From: Halopseudomonas laoshanensis
Lineage (GTDB): Bacteria > Pseudomonadota > Gammaproteobacteria > Pseudomonadales > Pseudomonadaceae
Direction: 5' to 3'
Assembly (NCBI RefSeq): GCF_008365385.1
Contig: NZ_QOVF01000001.1
Location: 1-64,000, forward strand
Length of the DNA: 64,000 bases
Part shown: piece after piece, positions 39,939 to 48,300 of the stretch
Position numbering within the stretch: position 1 is the first letter of the stretch
Layout: every line of letters starts with the position of its first letter
Notes under the pieces: generated by a model
What the model was told of the DNA's origin: nothing
Database searches by the model: none
What the model saw: the letters and a program-made list of their open reading frames with translations, nothing else
Position numbers and translations under genes: made by a program

Positions 39939-40003
39939 GAATAATCCCTCTCGTGGTCCAGGTCGCACATTGCGAAAGCTGAGCCGGTTGTTATTTTTCT
40001 GGG

Positions 40004-40025
40004 GGAGAGAGAGGGATTCGAACCC
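40004..40025 (-). repeat. Inverted 22-bp copy of the tRNA-Ser 3' end
   Basis: These 22 bases are the exact reverse complement of 39758-39779, which spans the T loop and 3' acceptor strand of the tRNA-Ser gene just upstream. No other part of a tRNA can be recognised around it, so it is a fragment and not a second gene. Such tRNA-end copies usually mark an attachment site of an integrated element, although here the copy is inverted and no integrase gene is in the window. It lies at the left border of the exopolysaccharide locus. Confidence 0.8.
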
Positions 40026-40304
40026 CGTACAAATCAATAACCTAACCATATTTCCGATTTGGTACCAAATAAGCCCCCACTCAATTCCCCGGCTTAAATG
40101 AACGATTTCCCTCCGCTATCCCCATCATCCGCTTTTCAATCACCGCCCAGTACCAGGTCTACGCCTCAACACTCCACCCAGCTTCTATGCCCCGGTATTA
40201 GCCCTTTCGGGCCATATCGGCCGCAGTTCCTGCTGGTATATAAAATCTCGTGTAAGCGGCCAACGGGCACCTACTACCTGATGCATTGGTGCAACCCATC
40301 GCAT

Positions 40305-40339
40305 GGTCGTCCGCCTGTACCACCTAAGAGGCGGGACCG
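40305..40339 (+). other. Bulged hairpin in the leader of the exopolysaccharide operon
   Basis: GGTC-gt-CCGCCT (from 40305) pairs with AGGCGG-GACC (ending 40339), giving ten base pairs with a 2-base bulge and a 12-base loop, about 30 bases before the first start codon. A TATAAAAT stretch at 40239-40246 upstream could be a -10 element without a good -35. It may be a leader RNA structure; it does not match the c-di-GMP riboswitch core. Confidence 0.35.
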
Positions 40340-40369
40340 AAAAGGCTCATTGCTGGCAAGGAGTTATTC

Positions 40370-40807
40370 ATGAAAATCAAGGGTCGCTATTTTTCCTTGG
40401 GCTCGGTAGTCGCTCTTGCGTTGCTTCTCGCCGCAGGCCCTGGCGTTGCGAGTCCGGACAAGGCGAAGCAGAAGGCCTCGCCACCTGAACGACCAAAAGC
40501 GATGCGCGAGGTTGTGCTGATGCGCGAGCAGGTTCGGCCGCTTGGGGAATCGATACAGAGCAAGAAGATTCGGGCAGCGAAGAAGCATCCCGGTAAAAAA
40601 GGATTCAGGGCCGCGCACGGTCTGCGCGCGGAGCGTCCCGCGCTGTCAAGCAACAGCATTGTGGTGGTGCCTGGCGAATTCGGACCAGTCGTCAAAGAGC
40701 GTGTCGTACCACCGGGTAAAGGGAGACCACCTGTAGCGAAAGGGAATCCGAAGGCGGGGAAAGGGAAGCCGAAGGGTAATGACAAGTCAGCCAAATTGGC
40801 TCGTTAA
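40370..40807 (+). CDS. Small basic secreted protein, first gene of the exopolysaccharide locus
   Basis: A 145-residue product with a signal peptide (residues 1-28, ending GPGVAS) and a mature part very rich in Lys, Arg, Pro and Gly (for example the C-terminal run GKGRPPVAKGNPKAGKGK). It has no cysteines and no recognisable domain and is probably disordered and strongly cationic. AAGGAG lies seven bases before the ATG. It is followed closely by the DUF2334 gene on the same strand, and its charge would suit binding an acidic polymer; that is only inference. I do not recognise a family. Confidence 0.65.
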   Translation: MKIKGRYFSLGSVVALALLLAAGPGVASPDKAKQKASPPERPKAMREVVLMREQVRPLGESIQSKKIRAAKKHPGKKGFRAAHGLRAERPALSSNSIVVVPGEFGPVVKERVVPPGKGRPPVAKGNPKAGKGKPKGNDKSAKLAR

Positions 40808-40865
40808 CACGTCATTTCCGGAAGTTCGTTGAGCCAGTATTCGTATGTCACGGAGAAATCAGACC

Positions 40866-42524
40866 ATGTCCGCAAAACGCTCTCGCACCATTCGCACACT
40901 TTCGCTGGTCTTGATATTCATGTTCGCGGGAGGAGCAGCAACGGCCTCGGCCGCCCCGATTCAGGCACTGATTCTTTATGATTCAGAACCCGGCAGCACT
41001 TACAACAAGCTCGGCAAGGCCTACGCCATCATGCTGAGCAATCTGCTCGGAGGTTTCGATACAGCCATTGAAATGAAGCCGGTCGAAGAATACGTCGCCG
41101 GCCAGATCGACACCAAGGACATCACTTTCTACCTTGGCTCATACTACGATAACGCGCTGCCTGCCGCCTTCCTGACAGACGCAGCCACCACCAACCGCAG
41201 CCTGGTGTGGTTCAAGTACAATCTTTGGAGTCTGGCCTGGAATTCATCGTACAATTTCGAGGCGACTCGCGGCTTTCGATTCGACGGGCTGGCCGGCCTG
41301 AATGCTGCGCCATCCGCTCAAAATATGGCGCCAGGGTTCTACGACACCATCCTGTATAAACAGCGCAGCATGGTGAAGTATTACGACTACGACATCCTCA
41401 CCAACACTGTATTTGCCGATCCAGACACGGGTATCACCGCCGTAACCAATCCGACGATCGCCACTACCGTTGTCGAAGTGGAAAACGGCGAGACTGGGCA
41501 GCGCCTACCCTACGTGATCCGCTCAGGTAATTTCTGGTATGTCGCGGACATGCCGTTTTCCTACATTGGGCCACGCGACCGCTATCTGGTCATAGCCGAC
41601 CTTCTACACGATATGTTGGGTGTGAACACGCCCACCGAGCGGCTCGCCATGATTCGACTGGAAGACGTTGGCGCGCTGACCAATGCCAGCGTGATGCAAA
41701 CCCTGACGGACTATCTCTTTAGTCAGCAGATTGAATTTTCGATCGCGGCAATACCCCGTTATCGTGATCCACTGGGTCAATGGAATGGCGGTGTGCCACA
41801 GGAAATTCCCTTCGCCCTGGCCACCCAATTTCGCCAGGGACTCACCTATGCGCTTCAGCGTGGCGGCAGCGTTGTTTTGCACGGCTATACCCACCAATAC
41901 GGCAACGCCATTAACCCATGGACGGGCGTCAGCGGAGACGATTTCGAGTTCTGGGACATCGTCAATAATCGGCCCGTTGTTGGCGATTCCACCGAGTGGG
42001 TGCTCGGCCGGGTTGATGCAGGCATTGCTGAGTTCGGGGCCTTCGGCATTCAACCCTATGCCTGGGAAACCCCGCACTATCACGCCTCAGCGACCGCTAA
42101 CCGGGCCTTTCCGCAGCGCTTTGATACCACGTACAACCGGGTCGTGTATTACACCTCGGATGTGCCGGACTTCGCTGGCGTAAATGGCGATCCCGATTTC
42201 GCTGTGGGGCAGTTTTTTCCCTACATCATTCATCGCGACTACTACGGGCAGCGCATCCTGCCTGAGAACCTGGGCAACATCGAATACGACATCAGCGATG
42301 TCGATCCGGCCTCCTACTTTGACTACACCTGGCAAGACCTCCTGCTGAATGCCGAATACGCACTCGTAGTCCGCAATGGCGTTGCGTCGTTCTTCTTCCA
42401 CCCGTTCTGGCTTGAGCCAAGCCTGGGCACCCCTGGCCTTGCCGATCTTCAGAATCTTGTGGATGGCATCAACCAGTTAGGTTTTACCTGGGTGGATGGC
42501 AGTGAGCTGACTCCAACCGAATAA
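40866..42524 (+). CDS. DUF2334 domain protein, polysaccharide deacetylase-like, periplasmic
   Basis: About 552 residues with a signal peptide (MSAKRSRTIRTLSLVLIFMF ... ATASA) and a polysaccharide-deacetylase-like (NodB-fold, DUF2334) region. The metal-site motifs RLEDVG (Asp near 267) and HGYTH (His339 and His343) correspond to the Asp and HxxxH of carbohydrate esterase family 4. The N-terminal part (LILYDSEPGS ... LGKAYAIMLSNLLGGF) is a separate flavodoxin-like segment often seen in such proteins. ATG 40866 is preferred to 40845, though both are possible. Lying next to an epimerase and glycosyltransferase, it probably N-deacetylates or otherwise trims the exported glycan. Confidence 0.82.
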   Translation: MSAKRSRTIRTLSLVLIFMFAGGAATASAAPIQALILYDSEPGSTYNKLGKAYAIMLSNLLGGFDTAIEMKPVEEYVAGQIDTKDITFYLGSYYDNALPAAFLTDAATTNRSLVWFKYNLWSLAWNSSYNFEATRGFRFDGLAGLNAAPSAQNMAPGFYDTILYKQRSMVKYYDYDILTNTVFADPDTGITAVTNPTIATTVVEVENGETGQRLPYVIRSGNFWYVADMPFSYIGPRDRYLVIADLLHDMLGVNTPTERLAMIRLEDVGALTNASVMQTLTDYLFSQQIEFSIAAIPRYRDPLGQWNGGVPQEIPFALATQFRQGLTYALQRGGSVVLHGYTHQYGNAINPWTGVSGDDFEFWDIVNNRPVVGDSTEWVLGRVDAGIAEFGAFGIQPYAWETPHYHASATANRAFPQRFDTTYNRVVYYTSDVPDFAGVNGDPDFAVGQFFPYIIHRDYYGQRILPENLGNIEYDISDVDPASYFDYTWQDLLLNAEYALVVRNGVASFFFHPFWLEPSLGTPGLADLQNLVDGINQLGFTWVDGSELTPTE

Positions 42525-42575
42525 AGAGGCACACAGCACTTAACGAAAGAATTCAACTCAAGGGAAGGGGTCAGA

Positions 42576-43721
42576 ATGAAAACAATACTCGTGATTGCTG
42601 GAACCAGACCGGAGGTCATCAAGCTGGCCCCGGTCTATACCCAGGCGGTAAAAAGATTTGGCGCGGAGGCCGTGGAGTGGGTCAATAGTGGGCAACATAC
42701 GACGCTGGCGGATCTAGCGCTCGAAGCATTCGGAATACAACCGGGAACGGTGCTCGAGAGTATGACCGCGGACGGATCGCTGGGCGTACTCAGCTGCAAC
42801 CTGATCAGCGAACTTGATCGTCTGTTCGCCAGCGTCACCCCTGAGGCAGTCGTGGTTCAAGGTGATACCACGACTGCGTTCGCAGGCGCACTCGTCGCTT
42901 TCTACCATCGTATTCCCTGCGTGCATGTCGAGGCAGGCTTGCGCTCATTCGACTGCACCAATCCGTTCCCGGAAGAAGCCAACCGCCGGATGATCAGCAG
43001 CCTCGCGAGCATCCATTGCGCGCCCACGCCGCGGGCTGCGGAAAACCTGCGGCGCGAAGGCGTGGCCGAAGAACGCATCCTGGTGACGGGCAACACGGTC
43101 GTCGACGCGGTCAATCACGTTCGCGAAAAGCTGTTACAAGCGCCTCAACCGGCAGACGGACAGCGTCGAATTCTCGTGACCATGCACCGGCGGGAAGCCT
43201 GGGGCGACGAGATGGAAAAAATGTGCGTCGCACTGCGTGAGCTTGCCGACAGCCGGCCCAACGTCGAGATTGATTTTCCCGTTCATTTGAACCCGCGTGT
43301 GTGTGAGCCCGTGCATCGTCTTCTCGGCAATCACCCGCGGATCCACCTGTTGGCGCCGCTGGATTATCTCGGGCTGCAGAAGATGCTGAGCCAAAGCTAT
43401 CTGGTACTCACCGACTCCGGCGGCATACAGGAAGAGGCGCCCAGCTATGGTGTGCCTGTGCTGGTGCTGCGCCGTCTGACCGAGAGACCGGAAGCTGTCG
43501 AGCAGGGCTATGCGCAAGTGACTGGCACGGATCCGGCAACCCTGGTTCGTGCGGCGCAACGGTTGATCGACGACCCTGAAGCCTATCGCTCGATGGTCGC
43601 GCCTGCCAATCCCTTCGGCGACGGTCACGCTGCGGCCCGCATTGTTCAGGCGATGTCAGAGCTTTTATCGAGGCAGTCGGTCAAGAGTGAGCATTCATCT
43701 CTTGCTGCAGTCATGGAGTAA
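42576..43721 (+). CDS. wecB: UDP-N-acetylglucosamine 2-epimerase (non-hydrolysing), WecB family
   Basis: The 381-residue cytoplasmic enzyme interconverts UDP-GlcNAc and UDP-ManNAc. It has GTRPEVIKLAP at 9-19, the catalytic acids Asp97, Glu119 (HVEAGLRSFD) and Glu133, His204 (TMHRREAW), and the UDP-binding TDSGGIQEEAP motif near 285. Length is that of the family. AAGGG lies upstream of the ATG, and the synthase gene starts five bases after its stop. It would supply UDP-ManNAc to the adjacent NfrB-like synthase, the pairing described for the E. coli NfrAB/NGR pathway. Confidence 0.93.
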   Translation: MKTILVIAGTRPEVIKLAPVYTQAVKRFGAEAVEWVNSGQHTTLADLALEAFGIQPGTVLESMTADGSLGVLSCNLISELDRLFASVTPEAVVVQGDTTTAFAGALVAFYHRIPCVHVEAGLRSFDCTNPFPEEANRRMISSLASIHCAPTPRAAENLRREGVAEERILVTGNTVVDAVNHVREKLLQAPQPADGQRRILVTMHRREAWGDEMEKMCVALRELADSRPNVEIDFPVHLNPRVCEPVHRLLGNHPRIHLLAPLDYLGLQKMLSQSYLVLTDSGGIQEEAPSYGVPVLVLRRLTERPEAVEQGYAQVTGTDPATLVRAAQRLIDDPEAYRSMVAPANPFGDGHAAARIVQAMSELLSRQSVKSEHSSLAAVME

Positions 43722-43726
43722 GGGCA

Positions 43727-45352
43727 ATGGACTGGGTCGATAGCATTGCCATTTACTGGTTCCTGGTCAAACTGCTGCTCATCACCACTGCGGTGCTGAT
43801 TGCCATCAGTAGTTTCGATGACCTGTTTATCGATATCTGCTATTGGTGCCGACGTATTTATCAGCGCCTGGCCGGCGTGTCAGCAACTGAAACTCCATCG
43901 CTTGAAGTACTGCGAGCCGCTGAGGAGCGTCCCATTGCTATCATGGTGCCGGCCTGGCAGGAGGCCGACGTCATCGCGCAGATGTTGCACAACGCTCTGA
44001 CGGTTTTCGACTATAAGCGCTTCCATATCTTTGTCGGCACTTACCCCAATGATTACGACACACAGCGGGAAGTCGACGCGGTGGCGGCCGCCAATCCAAC
44101 CATCCACAAGGTCGTGGGCGCCCGTTCCGGACCCACTTGCAAAGCGGACTGCCTGAACGAGGTGATCGCGTCGATTCTAGAATTCGAGGCGAAGCAGGGG
44201 GTCGAGTTCGCCGCGTTCGTGCTCCAGGATTCAGAAGATGTGGTCCACCCGCTGGAGCTGCGGCTGTTCAACTATATGGTCGCTCGCTACGACCTCGTGC
44301 AGATTCCGGTCTTGCCGCTGCCCAGGCCCTGGAAGGAATTTACCGGCGGCCATTACAAGGATGAATTTACCGAATGCCATACCAAAGACGTTCCTGTGCG
44401 GGCCGCGCTGACGGGCATAGTACCTAGCGCCGGTGTGGGCACCGCCTTCAGCCGGAACGCCATCCTGGCACTGCATCGCGAACGCGACGGTGAAGTATTC
44501 AATCCCGGGAGCCTTACCGAAGACTACGACATCAGCCTGAGGCTGCGCGAGCTGGGCATGCGCCAGGTGTTTGTGCGGGTGCGGGTTCCCACTGACTCCA
44601 AAGAGCCGGGCCATGCCGACGAATACATCGCCGTGCGGGAGTATTTTCCCAACAGCTTCCGGGCCGCCTACCGGCAAAAGGCGCGCTGGATACTCGGCAT
44701 CGCGCTGCAGGGCTGGTCAAACGTGGGTTGGAAAGGCGACCTGGCGACCAAGTACATCCTGTTTCGCGACCGCAAGTCATTGGTCACATCGCAGATAGGC
44801 TTCCTGGCCTACTTTGTGGTGTTTAACGTGGTGCTGATGGAGCTTGCCCACTTGCTGCTCTCCGACAGCTACTGGTTCCCACAACTGGTGCCGGTAGATA
44901 GCTGGCTGTGGTGGTTGATGATCATCAACGCGCTACTGCTGGGTAATCGAATCTTGCACAGAGCTCTGTTCATGACCCACTACTACGGCTGGCGCCAGGG
45001 ACTGCTCTCGGCACCACGGCAGATCTGGGCCAACGTGGTCAACTTTTATGCCTGCAACCGTGCATTGCGCCAGTTTGCCGGGCATCTAGTCTACGGCCGT
45101 CATCTGGGTTGGGACAAAACCCAGCACGCATTCCCCGTAGCGCCACACATGGCGCTTGCGCGCAGGCGACGCCTTGGTGAGCTGTTGCTGGATCTCGAGG
45201 CTATTGCCTCCGAACAGTTGCACCACGTGCTTGCCGAGCAGCGTTCGGACCCGCGTCCCCTGGGCGACCTGCTGCTGGCCCGCGGTTGGCTGAACGAGCA
45301 AACATTGAAACAGGCCTTACATATGCAGCAAGGATTCGACCAGGCGGCCTAA
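43727..45352 (+). CDS. NfrB-like membrane glycosyltransferase with C-terminal MshEN (c-di-GMP) module
   Basis: A 541-residue inner-membrane processive GT2 synthase. It has an N-terminal span (about 11-30), a cytoplasmic GT-A domain with DSED (168-171), TED (264-266, catalytic base) and QKARW (317-321, acceptor binding), then two or three spans around 350-410. The C-terminus has two 24-residue MshEN motifs, 482-505 and 511-534, separated by five residues; each matches RLGxxLLxxG..LxxxLxxQ except Glu for Gly in the first and Pro for Arg in the second. Binding of c-di-GMP to this module is therefore predicted to gate synthesis. E. coli NfrB has the same layout but is longer. It is 13 bases upstream of the NfrA-like gene. 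Confidence 0.88.
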   Translation: MDWVDSIAIYWFLVKLLLITTAVLIAISSFDDLFIDICYWCRRIYQRLAGVSATETPSLEVLRAAEERPIAIMVPAWQEADVIAQMLHNALTVFDYKRFHIFVGTYPNDYDTQREVDAVAAANPTIHKVVGARSGPTCKADCLNEVIASILEFEAKQGVEFAAFVLQDSEDVVHPLELRLFNYMVARYDLVQIPVLPLPRPWKEFTGGHYKDEFTECHTKDVPVRAALTGIVPSAGVGTAFSRNAILALHRERDGEVFNPGSLTEDYDISLRLRELGMRQVFVRVRVPTDSKEPGHADEYIAVREYFPNSFRAAYRQKARWILGIALQGWSNVGWKGDLATKYILFRDRKSLVTSQIGFLAYFVVFNVVLMELAHLLLSDSYWFPQLVPVDSWLWWLMIINALLLGNRILHRALFMTHYYGWRQGLLSAPRQIWANVVNFYACNRALRQFAGHLVYGRHLGWDKTQHAFPVAPHMALARRRRLGELLLDLEAIASEQLHHVLAEQRSDPRPLGDLLLARGWLNEQTLKQALHMQQGFDQAA

Positions 45353-45365
45353 GCGATAGCCGGAC

Positions 45366-48300
45366 ATGAACGCTCAACCAGGACGGTGCATTATGCGAAG
45401 AGGCTTTCCTGCCACCGCTCGACCTCAGGACAGGCGCGGCTTTTTCACCCGGCTGCAGATACTGACGCCCATCGTGACAACAGTCGCATTCAGCCTTTTC
45501 TCCGCGGGCTCGTTAGCTGACGTAACGACTGGAGATGATCGCCAGGAGGCGCCCAAGGTCGGCAGTCAAAGTTGGCTCGAGCAGGAACTGGCTAACTTTC
45601 GCAAGTATCCCTTCATGGAACGAGCCGAGCGGCTGATCGGGTCTGGGCAACCGGTAGCGGCAGCAAAAGAATTGACGCGAATCCTGGCACTGGACCCCGA
45701 GGATGTTGATGCACGGCTACGTCTGATCGTACTGTTGCTGGGGCCGCTTGATGAGCCGCAGGCCGCAGCGGAGCATGCGGCCAAACTGATCGAGCATGGT
45801 CGCGAACGGGGGCTTGGCTACCATTACCGGGCCCTGGCCAACCTGCGCCTGGGAGACGCTGACTCGGCGGCTGCAGATTGGATGCGCTCGCTCGAAACCC
45901 GGGAATTGAGAGAAGACCTTCAGCGCGCGATTCGTGGTCAACTGGCGGATCTGGCAATCCAGCGGGGTGATTTTGCGGCCGTTCCGCGGTTGCTCACAGA
46001 AGATGCCGCCGACCAATCCTTTGAAGACCGCTTACGCCTGGTACAGGCCTACATCAAACTGGATCGTCCGAAGGAGGCGACGCAGCTGCTTATGCGCGTG
46101 GATGGCGTGCCGCCTGAAGGATGGTTCCCGATAGCGCAGTATCACGTGGAGATGGGCCAGCCAACACTGGCCATCGTGACTATCAATCGCGGGCTGGAGA
46201 GAGTGGAATCAGCACCCCTTCGGCGAGAACTGGCGACGTCTCTGGGTTATCTGCACATGCAGCGCGGCGAGCCGCAGCTAGGCGCGCAGGCTTTCGCCCT
46301 GGCGGTGGAAGAGGGGGAGCCTGATCCGGACCTGTATCTGGCCTGGGCCCAGGCACTCTCGGAGGCCCAGCTCGCCGCGCAGGCGCTGGCTGCGATCGAG
46401 TCGGTGGAGCAGACATCGCCGTATGGTCACCGGCTGCACGCCTATTTACTCGCAGAACTGGGCAGAACCGACGACGCGGCGGGTGTATTACAGCGGTTGC
46501 TGGACGACCCATCGCAACAGGAAAATCGAGGCGCAATTGCCCTGGAAATCGCCGAGCTATACGCCCAGGCAGGGGATCTCGAGGCTCAGATGACAGCCCT
46601 GGAGCACGCTGTGGCCCTGGCACCCAAACATGCTCCGTCCTTGCGCGCGCTGGCTGAGCGGCAAGTTGGCGCCGACCGACTGGCGGCAGCATCGGACACT
46701 CTCAGAGCCCTTATCGCGGTAGAAGACCAGCCTGAAAACCGACTCAGGCTGGTAGAGGTGTTAGTGGCGTCGGGAGAGCAAAAGGCGGCTTTGACCGAGC
46801 TGCGGCAACTGGTCGAAAAGCTGCCTTCGGGGCATGCGGCGCGGATACGCGTATTGCGCCAATGGGCTAGCCTGGCTGAAGCCCAGCAACAATGGGACGA
46901 AGCCGCTCGGGCCTGGGAAGGCCTTTATGTCGCGGACAGCAAAAGATCGCCCGAGTACCTGTTGCACGCAGGCCGCGCGGCGCGTCTGGGCGGTAACCCG
47001 TTAGGGGCGCGACAGATTCTGGCAAAACTGGATGTTGATGCGCAGGACCCGAACATTCGCGCCCTGTTCTATGACGAACAGGCTCAGTTGGCCCAGATGG
47101 AAGGCGAGCACATGACAGCCGCGCAGTGGCAGCAGCAAGCCGTGAACGCTCAACCCACCGCGGCACGTCACTATCATATGGCACAAGTCTGGAAGACCCT
47201 GGGTGATCCTGAACTCGCACGCAGGGCGCTTGAACAGGCCATCATACTGGCGCCGAAAAATGCCGAGTATCACGCCAGCCTCGGGTATGACTATCTGGAA
47301 GGAGGAGACGACCGCCGGGCCGCAGAGTATTTCGAGACCGCATTGAGGCTCGACCCAGACCGGCTGCCGTTGTATGAGGAATTGGGCTACGTCTATCGCC
47401 GCCTCGGTCGCAATGAAGACGAAGCAGAGCTGCTCGGTGAACTCATTCATCGGCAGGCTGCGAGCGGTCAGCGCCGCAGCGCCCTGGCGAGAGGCGCTGG
47501 CTCGAATTCAGAGAGCGTGATGAGGTTCCAATTGGAGCAGGTACAGGCGTTGAGGCGGGCGGGGAAACTGGACCAAGCCCTGGTCGCGCTTGACTCTATT
47601 GATGACCTGCAACTCTATGGCACCAAACTCAAAGTCGAGCTCCTCAAGGAGTCGGGGCGCTCCGAAGACGCGGTGCAGGAGTTGTCCCGGCTGCTGGATA
47701 ACCCGTCACAGCTTGAAGAGCCTGGGGCGATAGCGCTGGAGATTGCCGAAATGCATGCCCAGGCGGGTGATAGAGCAGCCCAACTGGCGGCGCTAGAGCG
47801 TGCAGTTGTGATCGCGCCAGATTACCCACCCGCGCTACAGGCGGTGGTGGAACGCCAGGTGGGCGCAGGAGACCTGCTTGCGGCGGCAAACACCCAGCGT
47901 CGCCTGGTCGCTTTGGAGGGTAATACAGCCACCCGTACTCGGCTCGTGGAGATACTACTGGCCGCAGACGAGAATGCGTCGGCATTGGTCGAGTTGCGGC
48001 AACTCGTGGAAGCCCTTTTGCCGGATCATCCCGATCTGCCCAAAGTGATGCGGCAATGGGCAAACGTTGCCGCAGCCGAGGGGGTTCTGGCTGCCGAGGC
48101 GCAGACCTGGGAGGCACTGTACCAGGCCGATGAAACCCGCCCGGCAGAACTGATGCTGCACGCGGGTCGCGCAGCGCGCATTACCGGCCAGCACGAGAAG
48201 GCAACTCGGGTACTGGCCCAGGTACCAGAAGACGCATTGACGCTCTCCGACCAAGCGTTGCTGTATGAAGAGCGCGCGCTGCTTGCCTCGCGGGATGGAG

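Noticed and set aside
39651..40101. Short frames across tRNA-Ser and its inverted copy (peptides with GGERGIRTLDT or ERDSNP)
   Set aside because: These are translations of tRNA sequence, a well-known annotation artefact.
40026..40110. A second, degenerate tRNA-Ser gene on the minus strand
   Set aside because: Only the T arm and part of the acceptor strand match; there is no D arm, anticodon arm or 5' acceptor strand.
40250..40369. c-di-GMP riboswitch in the leader of the exopolysaccharide operon
   Set aside because: The conserved GEMM core could not be found; only a simple bulged hairpin is visible.
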